Program-made: the position numbers and the translations under genes | Shown here: piece after piece, positions 23,960 to 32,398 of the stretch | Layout of the letters: the number at the start of each line of letters is the position of its first letter | How positions within the stretch are numbered: the first letter of the stretch is position 1 | The notes under the pieces: model-generated | The model's input: only the letters and a program-made list of their open reading frames with translations | Databases searched by the model: none | Told to the model about the DNA's origin: nothing | Source: Lentisphaerota bacterium | GTDB taxonomy: Bacteria; Verrucomicrobiota; Lentisphaeria; Oligosphaerales; Oligosphaeraceae | DNA: 41,702 bases | Direction: 5' to 3' | Assembly (NCBI GenBank): GCA_012799905.1 | Contig: JAAZKI010000567.1 | Location: 1 to 41,702 of the forward strand

Positions 23960-24056
23960 AATGGACCTCCTTTTATCACGCGCCGCATAGACAACTTTGC
24001 GGATGACGAGCACTTGGTGTGGAATGACTTGCCTGGACAAAAGCGCCTAAATCATA

Positions 24057-24085
24057 ATTATAACATGATTTTATCTGAACGGCAA
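24057..24085 (-). promoter_or_regulatory. Promoter of the prepilin-like gene
   Basis: On the minus strand, TTGCCG (24085-24080), a 17-bp spacer and a consensus TATAAT (24062-24057). This gives a leader of about 90 nt ahead of the ATG at 23959. Confidence 0.6.
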
Positions 24086-24200
24086 GTTTTTTTCGGAAAA
24101 ATTATTATATTGAAGCATGAGAATGCCTTATTCACAGGCGAAGCTTTTCCTCCCCTTCTGTTTTTCGTAAATCCGGCTGTTTAATTCAGGAGTGGCGAAC

Positions 24201-25493
24201 ATGTCCTCATCTGCGACTTTAATTCAGGAATCGGCGCGGGTCACGCCCGTTCGCGGCAGTTATGACATCATCGTGGCTGGCGGCGGTCCGGCCGGCTATG
24301 CGGCTGCGCTCGGGGCGGCTCGGGCCGGCGTTTCGGTTCTGGTTCTGGAGCAAGCCGCCTGCCTCGGCGGGATTTGGACCGCTGGCCTGCTGCCCTGGAT
24401 CATCGATCAGCACACGCGAGGCAGCATCATGGGGGAGCTGCGCGATTACATTCTCAATCAAGCCGGCGGAACCCTGGTCGGGACGACGCTGGGCGTTGAT
24501 CCGGAATTGCTCAAGCTGCGCTTGGAGACTGACCTGCTCGCGGCCGGCGTCCGTCTGCGCTATAATACAATGATCACGGCCGCTCGCAAAAGCAGTGACG
24601 GCCGCACTGTCACCCATGCCATCACTGAATCAAAGGCCGGCCGCGAAGCCTGGCAAGCGAAGCTGTTCATCGATTGTTCGGGCGACGGCGACTTGGCAGC
24701 CCAGGCCGGCTGCGGATTTGACTATGGCAACGAACATGGCCTGGCCCAGCCGACATCGCTTGGCGTCATCGTGAGCGGCATTGACCCGGAACGCCTGGAA
24801 ACCGAATTGCCCCGCTCCATCCGCAAAGTCAAATTGTGCGAATTCCTGCGTGAAGGCGGCCTGGAGCCATCCTATAGCCTGCCCGGCCTCGGCTACCTCG
24901 GTCATGGCCTGTTCTTCTACGCCGGCACCCATCAGTACAACCGCCGTTTTGACGACCCGGACGCCTTGACTGCGGCTCTGATCGAAGCCCGTGCGGAGGC
25001 TCATCGCCAGATTGAAATTTTGCGGCGGCGAGGCGGTCTGTGGGCAAATCTGCGCTTGCATGGCACGGCATCGGCGCTCGGCATCCGCGAAGCCCGCCGC
25101 ATTCACGGCCGAGCCACGGTGACGGTTGACGATATCATCGAAGGCCGCAGCACCCCGCGGACAGTCTGCCGCAGTCACTTCGGGCTGGATGTGCACTCGC
25201 CCGACCCTGCCCGCACCCGCGGCATTGACAAGCCAATGGAAATTCAATCACGCCCCTATGGCATTCCCTGGGAGGCGCTGGCCGCCCGCGACTGCGATAA
25301 CCTGCTTATGGCCGGCCGCTGCATCAGCGGCGACTTCCTGGCTCATTCCAGCTACCGGGTGACAGGCACGGCAGTGGCGCTTGGCGAAGGCGCTGGCCGA
25401 GGCGCTGCCCGCGCCCTGCAACGCGGCATCCTCCCCGCCGAACTCACAGATGAAGACCTGGCGACCTTCACGGGCGATCTGGCAGATCAGTAA
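24201..25493 (+). CDS. FAD-dependent oxidoreductase (FAD_oxidored family)
   Basis: A 430-aa protein. The start is at ATG 24201, 8 bp after CAGGAG; the GTG at 24192 overlaps that box. The N-terminal dinucleotide-binding motif is YDIIVAGGGPAGYAAALGAARAG (about residues 23-45), followed by VLVLEQ. The middle has LFIDCSGDGDLAAQAGCGF, the conserved FAD-contact segment of this family, and near the C-terminus CDNLLMAGRCISGDFLAHSSYRVTGTAVALGEGAG. There is no signal peptide, so it is cytoplasmic. Relatives are common in carbohydrate-degradation clusters of Lentisphaerota and Planctomycetes, but their substrate is not established. It is divergent from the prepilin-like gene; its own promoter is unclear in the AT-rich 24060-24180 stretch. 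Confidence 0.88.
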   Translation: MSSSATLIQESARVTPVRGSYDIIVAGGGPAGYAAALGAARAGVSVLVLEQAACLGGIWTAGLLPWIIDQHTRGSIMGELRDYILNQAGGTLVGTTLGVDPELLKLRLETDLLAAGVRLRYNTMITAARKSSDGRTVTHAITESKAGREAWQAKLFIDCSGDGDLAAQAGCGFDYGNEHGLAQPTSLGVIVSGIDPERLETELPRSIRKVKLCEFLREGGLEPSYSLPGLGYLGHGLFFYAGTHQYNRRFDDPDALTAALIEARAEAHRQIEILRRRGGLWANLRLHGTASALGIREARRIHGRATVTVDDIIEGRSTPRTVCRSHFGLDVHSPDPARTRGIDKPMEIQSRPYGIPWEALAARDCDNLLMAGRCISGDFLAHSSYRVTGTAVALGEGAGRGAARALQRGILPAELTDEDLATFTGDLADQ

Positions 25494-25672
25494 TTAGGGG
25501 CGAGGGGCGAGGGGCGAGGCGAGGGGCGAGGGGCGAGGGGCGAGGGGCGAGGGGCGAGAGGCGAGGGGCGGAATGCGGAATGTTGAATGCTGAATGCTGA
25601 ATGCTGAATGCTGAATGCGGAGGCGCATTTCATAATTCATAATTCATAATTCATTAGCGGCGAGGGGCGAGC
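25494..25672 (+). repeat. Composite heptamer repeat (GGGGCGA, GAATGCT, CATAATT arrays)
   Basis: It begins 1 bp after the FAD oxidoreductase stop codon. It contains about nine GGGGCGA units (25497-25570), then five GAATGCT-type units (25571-25618), a GGAGGCGCATTTCA joint (25619-25632), three TAATTCA units, TTAG and a further GGCGAGGGGCGAG. The same joint and order appear in reverse at 32309-32398. It is non-coding. Confidence 0.9.
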
Positions 25673-25712
25673 CATAGCTGCTTGGGTGCTGCTGTTTTAC
25701 CTCTGTTCAGTG

Positions 25713-25730
25713 CTCGGGCTTTAGCCCGAG
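25713..25730. repeat. Short REP-like hairpin
   Basis: CTCGGGCT-TT-AGCCCGAG is a perfect 8-bp inverted repeat between the heptamer element and the ribosomal cluster terminator. Its form resembles 11343-11360. No associated transposase is visible. Confidence 0.4.
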
Positions 25731-25748
25731 GCATCAGGTTCTGGGGAC

Positions 25749-25808
25749 AAAAAGGCCCGCCGTCATCGCGTGGGGGGGGGTGGGTGGGGCTTGCGATGAA
25801 GGCGGGCC
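25749..25808 (-). terminator. Terminator of the ribosomal protein cluster
   Basis: The stem is GGCCCGCCGTCATCGC (25754-25769) / GCGATGAAGGCGGGCC (25793-25808), with one mismatch. A U5 tail follows on the minus strand (25753-25749). The 23-nt loop is almost pure G on the plus strand (nine, three and four G separated by single T). It lies 84 bp after the rpsS stop codon and shows that the transcription unit ends here. Confidence 0.85.
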
Positions 25809-25892
25809 AAACGGATGTTGGAACCCATGCGGCAATACACGGCGGCGCACTGCCCTAGGGACAGCCGCCTGCCGATTAACCAACCTAATTGG

Positions 25893-26165
25893 TTACTTGC
25901 CGCTGATGGCGCCATGGCCGCGGAATGTACGCGTGGGAGCAAATTCGCCCAAGCGGTGTCCGACCATGTTTTCCGTGATGAACACGTTGACAAACACCTT
26001 GCCGTTGTGCACGGCCAGGGTATAACCAACAAAGTCAGGCATGATCATGGAACGGCGAGACCAGGTCTTGACGATCTTCTTCTCACGCCGATTGTTCATC
26101 GCCTCAACTTTTTTCATGAGGTGACCGTCAACAAACGGCCCCTTTTTGATGGAGCGTGATGACAT
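25893..26165 (-). CDS. rpsS: 30S ribosomal protein S19
   Basis: A 90-aa protein of normal length. Signature segments are [26 protein letters not shown]-like ([24 protein letters not shown]) and [17 protein letters not shown]19 binds 16S rRNA in the 30S head near the decoding region. Its start codon overlaps the rplB stop codon by one base (TAATG), so translation is coupled. In most bacteria rplV follows; here the next element is a terminator. Confidence 0.97.
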   Translation of the reverse strand: MSSRSIKKGPFVDGHLMKKVEAMNNRREKKIVKTWSRRSMIMPDFVGYTLAVHNGKVFVNVFITENMVGHRLGEFAPTRTFRGHGAISGK

Positions 26166-26992
26166 TATTTCTTCCTCCGGGTAATGATGAAGCGATCAGA
26201 CGCTTTTTTGGATTTGCGAGTGCGCTGGCCCTTGGCAAGCTGTCCCCACGGAGACCGCGGGTGGCCGCCGCCGCTGGTGCGGCCTTCGCCGCCGCCCATC
26301 GGATGGTCAACCGGGTTCATGACGACGCCGCGGACGTGCGGGCGCCTGCCCAAATAGCGCTTCTTGCCAGCCTTGCCCAGGTTGATGCCGGAATGCTCAA
26401 GGTTGCCGACCTGGCCGATGGTGGCCCGGCAGGTGCCGTGGAACTGGCGGATTTCACCGCTCGGAAGCTTGACTTGAACATAGTCGCCTTCCTTGGCGCG
26501 AACAGTGGCCTGCTGACCAGCAGCGCGGGCAACCACAGCGCCGCGACCGGGATGCAGCTCAATGCAGTGGACGCTCAGCCCGTCTGGGATGTCCTTCAGC
26601 ATCATAGCATGGCCGACCTTGAACTCGGCTTCCGAACCGCTGCGAACCGTGTCGCCCTGTTTCAGGCCGACCGGCGCCAGGATATAACGCTTCTCGCCGT
26701 CTGCATATTCCAGCAAAGCGATGCGCGCTGAACGATTGGGGTCGTACTCAATATGCCTGACCGTGGCGGCCACGTCGTCCTTGTCACGACGGAAATCAAT
26801 GATGCGGTAACGACGCTTCGCGCCGCCGCCGCGGAAACGGGTCGTAATCCGGCCCATGTTGTTGCGACCGCCGGTCGATTTCAGCCCCTCGGTAAGCGAC
26901 TTCTCAGGCGTCGAACGAGTCAACTCGCTGAAATCGCTGACGGACATCTGCCTCCGTCCAGGCGAGGTTGGTTTATATTTCTTAATGCCCAT
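26165..26992 (-). CDS. rplB: 50S ribosomal protein L2
   Basis: A 275-aa protein of normal length. [18 protein letters not shown] opens it. [22 protein letters not shown] is the conserved N-terminal region. The C-terminal segment [18 protein letters not shown] contains the histidine implicated in peptidyl-transferase-centre function. An AGGT box lies 8 bp before the ATG. It follows rplW by 37 bp. Confidence 0.97.
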   Translation of the reverse strand: MGIKKYKPTSPGRRQMSVSDFSELTRSTPEKSLTEGLKSTGGRNNMGRITTRFRGGGAKRRYRIIDFRRDKDDVAATVRHIEYDPNRSARIALLEYADGEKRYILAPVGLKQGDTVRSGSEAEFKVGHAMMLKDIPDGLSVHCIELHPGRGAVVARAAGQQATVRAKEGDYVQVKLPSGEIRQFHGTCRATIGQVGNLEHSGINLGKAGKKRYLGRRPHVRGVVMNPVDHPMGGGEGRTSGGGHPRSPWGQLAKGQRTRKSKKASDRFIITRRKK

Positions 26993-27029
26993 GATATGTT
27001 ACCTCATGCCTCAGCTGATAAAGGGAATG

Positions 27030-27314
27030 TCAAAGCAGGTCAATGCTGCCTTCGGAGAGTGTCACCATCGCCTTTTTCCAGTCGGCGCGCTTGCCGGCTC
27101 TGGAAGTGCGCATCCGCTTCACCTTGCCGCGGTAGTTCATGACATTGACGTCCGAAACTTTGACGCCTTCAAAAATGGCTTCCACGGCCTTGCGGATTTC
27201 GATTTTATTGGCATTTGGGTTGACTCGGAGGGCATACCGTTTCTGCTTGTCTGCAAGCGTTGTCGCCTTCTCGGTAATCAGGACGGTATAAACGATATTA
27301 TACGGGTTAAACAT
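27030..27314 (-). CDS. rplW: 50S ribosomal protein L23
   Basis: A 94-aa protein matching L23: [21 protein letters not shown], then [27 protein letters not shown], then [22 protein letters not shown]23 lies at the peptide exit tunnel and is the docking site for trigger factor and SRP. It is 14 bp downstream of rplD in the S10-type operon. Confidence 0.96.
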   Translation of the reverse strand: MFNPYNIVYTVLITEKATTLADKQKRYALRVNPNANKIEIRKAVEAIFEGVKVSDVNVMNYRGKVKRMRTSRAGKRADWKKAMVTLSEGSIDLL

Positions 27315-27328
27315 AGCTGGTTTCCTCC

Positions 27329-27958
27329 TTATGCCAAGCGCTGGCCGAGGATTTCCATCGCGGCCTTGGTGATGACGACTTTTTTGAACAGCAGCATCCA
27401 GTAGGTATTGACGGAGGCGGCTTTGATCACCATCGCCTCAGGCAGGTTACGCGCCGCCAAATCGATGTTCTCGCTGTAGTCGTCAACAACGATCATGCAA
27501 TTCTGGCCAGCTCCGACTGCGTCCAGAAACGCTATCATCTGCTTAGTTTTCGGTTCCGTGATATCGATTGATTCGACTAAGACCACATCGCCTTCATCAA
27601 GGCGTGCGGTGAAAGCGCGGCGAAGCGCGAGTTTCTCGACCTTATGGTTCGTTTTCTTGGCGTATGAGCGTGGCTGCGGCCCGAAGATGACGCCGCCGCC
27701 GCGCCACAACGGGCTCTGGGCAGTGCCGACGCGGGCGCGGCCCGTGCCTTTCTGGCGCCAGGGCTTGGCACGGCTGCCAGCGACCAAGCTGCGGTTCTTG
27801 GTGGCGGCAGTGCCGGAGCGCATCCGCGCGCGGAATGCGACTACTGAATCCTTGACGGCCTGTTCGCCCCGGTCACGCTCAAGCCAAGCATCCTGAATAT
27901 CGTAGCTGGCGCCAGAGTCGGCGCCGCTGCTGGTTTTAATGGGTATTGTCGTTGACAT
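27329..27958 (-). CDS. rplD: 50S ribosomal protein L4
   Basis: A 209-aa protein with the L4 core [30 protein letters not shown], which forms the loop reaching into the exit tunnel, and a C-terminal Rossmann-like part ([17 protein letters not shown]). In E. coli L4 also represses the S10 operon; whether it does so here is unknown. It is 21 bp after rplC. The N-terminal 25 residues are poorly conserved. Confidence 0.96.
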   Translation of the reverse strand: MSTTIPIKTSSGADSGASYDIQDAWLERDRGEQAVKDSVVAFRARMRSGTAATKNRSLVAGSRAKPWRQKGTGRARVGTAQSPLWRGGGVIFGPQPRSYAKKTNHKVEKLALRRAFTARLDEGDVVLVESIDITEPKTKQMIAFLDAVGAGQNCMIVVDDYSENIDLAARNLPEAMVIKAASVNTYWMLLFKKVVITKAAMEILGQRLA

Positions 27959-27979
27959 GATTATCTCTGCTCCCCCGGG

Positions 27980-28615
27980 TTATTTTTTCACCGCGCTGCG
28001 GACCATGACCAAGCCGCCAGTCGGGCCGGGAATAGCGCCCTTGACCAGCAGGAGGTTCTGTTCTGCGCGGACTTGCATGACTTGCAGGCTCTGGACAGTG
28101 CGGTTGACATTGCCCATCTGTCCAGGCATTTTGCGTCTCTTCTGCACTTTGCCAGGGGCGGAGCACATGCCGATAGAGCCAGTCCGGCGCTCCCAGGTGC
28201 CGCCGTGGCTGGCGCGGCCGCCGCCAAATTTCCAACGACGGACAACGCCGGCAAAGCCGCGGCCTTTGGTGCGGCCGGTGACGTCGACGAATTCATCGGC
28301 AGCGAACAGGTCAGCGCCGAGTTTGTCGCCCACTTGGTATTCCGGGTCTGCATCCAGGCGGACTTCGCGGATGATGGCAGGCGGAGTGGCTTGCAATCCG
28401 GCCGGGGCGAGATTGCCGAGAACGGCCTTGGAGACGTTCTTGGCCTTGCGCGTGCCAAAGCCCAGCTGGACAGCGCAATAGCCGTCTTTGGCCTGCGTCT
28501 TGAGAGCGATGACCGAGCAGGGACCGACTTCAATCGCGGTCACCGGCACCATCACGCCCGATTCGGTGTAGATGTGGGTCATGCCCAATTTTTTGCCTAT
28601 AAGACCTTTTTTCAT
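27980..28615 (-). CDS. rplC: 50S ribosomal protein L3
   Basis: A 211-aa protein with L3 signatures: [15 protein letters not shown] at the N-terminus, [20 protein letters not shown], then [17 protein letters not shown] and KMPGQMGN around the glutamine region that is methylated in some species (PrmB). It is 14 bp after rpsJ. AGGCGAC-type spacing precedes the ATG. Confidence 0.96.
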   Translation of the reverse strand: MKKGLIGKKLGMTHIYTESGVMVPVTAIEVGPCSVIALKTQAKDGYCAVQLGFGTRKAKNVSKAVLGNLAPAGLQATPPAIIREVRLDADPEYQVGDKLGADLFAADEFVDVTGRTKGRGFAGVVRRWKFGGGRASHGGTWERRTGSIGMCSAPGKVQKRRKMPGQMGNVNRTVQSLQVMQVRAEQNLLLVKGAIPGPTGGLVMVRSAVKK

Positions 28616-28629
28616 GAGTCGCCTCCCGG

Positions 28630-28941
28630 TCAGATCTTGATGATGATGTCAACGCCGGCCGGAAGATTGAGCTTACGCAGCTCTTCGACGGTGTTGGGGT
28701 TGGGATTGATGATATCGAGCACGCGTTTATGGGTGCGGATTTCGAATTGCTCCATGGATTTTTTATCGACATGGGGCGACCGATTGACGGTAAAGCGTTC
28801 GATGCGGGTTGGCAGTGGGATCGGGCCGGCGATTCTGGCGCCGGTGCGTTTGACCGTATTGACGATCTCCGAGGTGGACTGATCCAGAATCGTGTGCTCG
28901 AAAGACTGCAACCGGATACGGATGGTTTGACTGTTAGCCAT
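28630..28941 (-). CDS. rpsJ: 30S ribosomal protein S10 (NusE)
   Basis: A 103-aa protein: [17 protein letters not shown], then [41 protein letters not shown], then [11 protein letters not shown]. Besides its place in the 30S head, S10 acts as NusE in transcription antitermination. It starts 7 bp after the fusA stop codon. tuf, which often lies between these two genes, is absent. Confidence 0.97.
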   Translation of the reverse strand: MANSQTIRIRLQSFEHTILDQSTSEIVNTVKRTGARIAGPIPLPTRIERFTVNRSPHVDKKSMEQFEIRTHKRVLDIINPNPNTVEELRKLNLPAGVDIIIKI

Positions 28942-28948
28942 GTTCGGG

Positions 28949-30979
28949 TCAACCTAAGTCTGTTGTTGGTGCTTGCTTGATGTGGTCCTGCGGGACTGGC
29001 TCATATGCCGCCGGTTCGGCGACAAAGTCAGCCCGGCCGCTGCTGAGTGTTCGGATTGCGGATGCGTATCCGAGCAGTTCGGCGAGGGGGACCAGGGCGG
29101 TAATTCGAGCTGCTCCAAGGGCCAACGAGTCAACCTCGGTGATCCGTGCTTGCCGAGCCGAGAGATCGGCGATGACTGAGCCAAGGTGATCTTGGGGCGT
29201 GCTCACTTCAAGGCGCATAACCGGTTCCATTTTGACCCTCCTGGCCTTGGCTATGGCATCGGCCAGGGCCAGGCGGGTGGCGGTGAGGAACGCCAATGCC
29301 GCCGCTTTGCCTGCATCGTGCTTAGCGGCGACGATTCGGATACGCATATCGGTCAGCGGGAAGCCCTCAGCTTCCGCGTTGATGAAATCCCGGATTCCGG
29401 CAGCGATTGCTTCGCGCTGGTCTTCGGGCCAGTTGGCGCTGTCAGGAGGGAAAACGACCTCCAGGCCGGCGCCGTTATGCAAAGGCGTGACGTCGAGTTC
29501 GATGTCAGCCGTGATGATGTGTTCCTGATTGGTCAGTTGCTTAGTAAAATGATAGGTGACCGCCGCCGGGGCGGCGATGGTATCGCGGTATTCGACTTTG
29601 CCGTTTCCGGCTCTGGTGTCAATGCCGAAGTCGGTTTTGATGCGGTCTCGGACGACGTCAAGATGAAGTTCGCCCATGCCGGCGAGGGTCCACTGTCCTG
29701 GCAGCGGCCCTGGCTTGGCTTTCAGGGTGGGGTCTTCCCGGCAAAACTTTTGCAGGACAGCGTCGAAACTGGCGGCGGGAACGCCGGCAGCTGGTTCGAC
29801 GACCATACTGACGACCGGTTCGGGGAAATCCATAATATTGTTGGTGATGGCCGGATGAGGGCCGGTGGCAAGAGTATCTCCGGTTACGAGCGCTGTTCCG
29901 ATGCCGCTGACGGCCACGATATCGCCGGGGCCGGCGCTGCTGATCGGTTCAAACATCTCAGCATAAACGCGATAAAGCTGGGTTGGAGTGAAGTGCTCCT
30001 GGCGCTGCACATTCCAAATTTGACGGTCGAGCGTAAGTGTTCCTGTGTATATTCTCAGATATGCAATCGGTCCTTCCGGACCGCCTTGGTCGATAACTTT
30101 AAAAACGGTTGCATTGAGTTCTTCGGCAGCGCCGTCCGAGGCTGGGTAGCGGTCGGCCGGCGAGGGCAGATAATCGCAAACTGCGTCAAGCAGCTGCTGC
30201 ATGCCGACATTGCGCAAAGCGCTGCCGAACAGAACTGGCACCAGGTTGCGGCGGATAACTGCCCGTCGCAGGGCGGCGCGCAGGGTTTCCGGAGGCGGGA
30301 TCGTATTCTCCAAATAGGCGTTGAGTATAATATCGTCGCTTTCGGCCAAGCATTCGATCAAGTAGCTATGGGCGGCCAAGGCGTCGGGATTAGCGGTAAA
30401 GTCGAGTTTTTGCTCGGCTGGCTGTCCATCGTTCCTGATCACGTCCCCGGTCAGCAGGTCAACCAGGCTGATGCTGCCGTCATCCTGCTCAAGGGGAAAT
30501 TGTAGAGGCACGGCGTTGACCAGCAATTTTTCCTTAAGTTGGCGCACTGTCCGGCGATGGTCGGCGCCGGGGCGGTCTAGTTTATTGATAAAGGCGATAA
30601 TCGGGATGGCATGTCGTCTGGCTTGGCGCCAGACAGTCTCGGACTGAGCCTGAACCCCACGCAGGGCGCAGAACACGGCGATGGCCCCGTCCATCACCGA
30701 CAATGTCCGCTCGACTTCCGCCGTAAAGTCGATATGGCCCGGAGTGTCGATGACATTGATTTGAGTCTGGCTCCAGGTGCAGGTGACGGCAGCGCTGATG
30801 ATGCTGATTCCGCGCTGGCGTTCCTGCGGCAGGGAATCGGTCACTGTGTTGCCGTCCTGCACATCTCCCATATAACGGATGGTTCCGGTATTATGGAGAA
30901 TGCGTTCGGTCAGCGTTGTTTTGCCGGCGTCGATATGGGCGATGATGCCGACATTGCGAATGGCATCAGCAGGCATCAT
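28949..30979 (-). CDS. fusA: Elongation factor G, divergent (EF-G2-like)
   Basis: A 676-aa five-domain translational GTPase, slightly shorter than the usual ~690-705. The GTPase motifs are intact: AHIDAGKTT (G1), QERQRGISI (switch II region), DTPGHIDF (G3) and NKLDRPGAD (G4). Domain III/IV junction [16 protein letters not shown] is normal. The tip of domain IV, where canonical EF-G has QSGGRGQYGHV, reads [16 protein letters not shown], so the GGRGQ loop is missing. This and [12 protein letters not shown] resemble the EF-G2 / EF-G2mt branch that works in ribosome recycling. The gene occupies the canonical str-operon place between rpsG and rpsJ, however, so it may be the main EF-G of this lineage. 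The start has no strong ribosome-binding site; M1 and M2 are both possible. Confidence 0.92.
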   Translation of the reverse strand: MMPADAIRNVGIIAHIDAGKTTLTERILHNTGTIRYMGDVQDGNTVTDSLPQERQRGISIISAAVTCTWSQTQINVIDTPGHIDFTAEVERTLSVMDGAIAVFCALRGVQAQSETVWRQARRHAIPIIAFINKLDRPGADHRRTVRQLKEKLLVNAVPLQFPLEQDDGSISLVDLLTGDVIRNDGQPAEQKLDFTANPDALAAHSYLIECLAESDDIILNAYLENTIPPPETLRAALRRAVIRRNLVPVLFGSALRNVGMQQLLDAVCDYLPSPADRYPASDGAAEELNATVFKVIDQGGPEGPIAYLRIYTGTLTLDRQIWNVQRQEHFTPTQLYRVYAEMFEPISSAGPGDIVAVSGIGTALVTGDTLATGPHPAITNNIMDFPEPVVSMVVEPAAGVPAASFDAVLQKFCREDPTLKAKPGPLPGQWTLAGMGELHLDVVRDRIKTDFGIDTRAGNGKVEYRDTIAAPAAVTYHFTKQLTNQEHIITADIELDVTPLHNGAGLEVVFPPDSANWPEDQREAIAAGIRDFINAEAEGFPLTDMRIRIVAAKHDAGKAAALAFLTATRLALADAIAKARRVKMEPVMRLEVSTPQDHLGSVIADLSARQARITEVDSLALGAARITALVPLAELLGYASAIRTLSSGRADFVAEPAAYEPVPQDHIKQAPTTDLG

Positions 30980-31027
30980 CGGACACCGCGCGTTTGGATG
31001 GTGAAAGGTTGCAAAAAGGCACTGTGC

Positions 31028-31060
31028 TTTCCTGGCCGCACGCGGAAGTGAGCCAGGAAA
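31028..31060 (-). promoter_or_regulatory. Hairpin in the rpsG-fusA intercistronic gap
   Basis: A perfect 9-bp stem, TTTCCTGGC (31028-31036) / GCCAGGAAA (31052-31060), lies in the 105-bp gap after rpsG, the longest gap in the cluster. No U-tract follows, so it is not a simple terminator. It could be an mRNA processing site or a ribosomal-protein feedback site. Confidence 0.35.
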
Positions 31061-31084
31061 TAACAGGCAAAGGAAGGCTTATCC

Positions 31085-31555
31085 TTACCAGCGGTAATGG
31101 GCGAACGCCTTGTTGGCATTGGCCATCTTGTGGGTGTCGTCCTTCTTCTTGACGGCGTTGCCGGTATTGTCAAAGGCGTCAAGGAGTTCGCTGGCCAGGG
31201 CCTGAGCCATGGCCGTGCCGCGACGACTGCGGGCATAGCCGACGATCCAGCGCAGGGCGACAGCCGCCTGCCGTTCAGCCGGGACTTCGAGAGGAACCTG
31301 ATAAGTCGCGCCACCGACGCGGCGGCTCTTGACTTCCAAGCGCGGCTTCACGTTTTCGAGCGCCTGCTGGAAGACTTCCAGCGGGTCAGCGTCTTTCTTC
31401 TTCGCCTTGATGATGTCCATGGCATCATAGACAATGCCTTGGGCGACGGTCTTCTTGCCGCGTTCCATCACCGTGTTGATGAGGCGGGCGATAATCTCGC
31501 TGTTGAAGCGAATGTCCGGAGTGACCGGACGCTTGTCTGATCTACGTCTTCTCAT
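31085..31555 (-). CDS. rpsG: 30S ribosomal protein S7
   Basis: A 156-aa protein of normal length: [30 protein letters not shown], then [17 protein letters not shown] and [14 protein letters not shown], then a [20 protein letters not shown] tail. S7 nucleates 30S head assembly and contacts the E-site tRNA. It is 23 bp after rpsL. In E. coli S7 represses the str operon through the rpsL-rpsG gap; here that gap is too short for the same structure. Confidence 0.97.
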   Translation of the reverse strand: MRRRRSDKRPVTPDIRFNSEIIARLINTVMERGKKTVAQGIVYDAMDIIKAKKKDADPLEVFQQALENVKPRLEVKSRRVGGATYQVPLEVPAERQAAVALRWIVGYARSRRGTAMAQALASELLDAFDNTGNAVKKKDDTHKMANANKAFAHYRW

Positions 31556-31578
31556 TATTGGTCATTCCTCAGGACAGG

Positions 31579-31980
31579 TTATTTCTTCGCGCCCTTAGTG
31601 GCGGCGCCGGGCTTCGGTCGTTTGGCGCCGTACTTCGAACGGCCCTGGCGGCGTTTTTCAATGCCAAGCGTATCCAGGGCGCCACGCACAATGTGGTAGC
31701 GGACGCCAGGGAGGTCGCGCACGCGGCCGCCCCGCACCAGCACCACGCTATGCTCCTGCAAGTTATGGCCTTCGCCGCCGATATAGGCAGTCACTTCCTG
31801 GCCATTCGTCAAACGAACCCTGGCGATTTTCCGCATCGCGGAATTAGGCTTTTTCGGGGTGCGGGTCATGACCTGAAGGCAGACCCCGCGACGCTGTGGG
31901 CATCCGGCAATGGCGCGCACGCGTACTTTCCGCGGCTTGTCCTGACGCCCGTTTCTTACCAATTGATTGATTGTCGGCAT
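31579..31980 (-). CDS. rpsL: 30S ribosomal protein S12
   Basis: A 133-aa protein: [13 protein letters not shown], then [31 protein letters not shown], then [28 protein letters not shown]. The lysine in TPKKPNS is the position whose changes give streptomycin resistance; it is wild type here. This is the first gene of the cluster. AGGAAG lies upstream of the ATG, with a strong promoter about 50 bp away. Confidence 0.97.
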   Translation of the reverse strand: MPTINQLVRNGRQDKPRKVRVRAIAGCPQRRGVCLQVMTRTPKKPNSAMRKIARVRLTNGQEVTAYIGGEGHNLQEHSVVLVRGGRVRDLPGVRYHIVRGALDTLGIEKRRQGRSKYGAKRPKPGAATKGAKK

Positions 31981-32026
31981 CGTACTTCCTGTATAGTAAC
32001 CGTAAACTAAAAAAAATTGAACTAAT

Positions 32027-32054
32027 AATGTACCTTCTTAGCCGGAATTGTCAA
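32027..32054 (-). promoter_or_regulatory. Promoter of the rpsL ribosomal cluster
   Basis: On the minus strand, a consensus TTGACA (32054-32049), a 16-bp spacer and TACATT (32032-32027). It is followed by an A/T-rich leader of about 40 nt to the rpsL ATG. It lies immediately downstream of composite repeat copy B. Confidence 0.75.
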
Positions 32055-32094
32055 TGCCAGCACTGACAAATATCCAGAAAAAGCGTAACTTGGT

Positions 32095-32398
32095 CGTAAT
32101 GGGGTCAGTGATTGATATTCGGAGTCCCAGTGAGTTTCAGAGCCAGGCACCCCGGGTAAGACACTTTAGTGGACAGTGGACAATGGACGCTAGTGGACTT
32201 TAATGGACGTTAGTAGACGATGGACTGTGGACTGAAGTGGACTTTAGTGGGGAGTGGACGTGGACGCAAATGGACTTTAGTGGACGAACGTAGTCCAAGT
32301 TCATTCTCGCCCCTCGCCCCTAATGAATTGTGAATTATGAATTATGAATTGTGAAATGCGCCTCAGCATTCGGTATTCGGCATTCAGCATTCAGAATG
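32095..32398 (-). repeat. Composite heptamer element, copy B (most complete)
   Basis: On the minus strand from 32398 down: GAATGCT-type units, the GAGGCGCATTTCA joint, CATAATT/CACAATT units, TTAG, GGGGCGA units, an AATGAACTTGGACTACG joint, then the GTCCACT array (32285-32165) with unit lengths 10,10,6,7,10,10,7,7,10,10,10,7,7,10, then the CCCGGGGTGCCTGGCTCTGA tail and ATCAATCACTGACCCCAT. This accounts for most of the 31981-32390 gap. Its left end supplies the stop codon of the gene ending at 32391. Confidence 0.9.
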
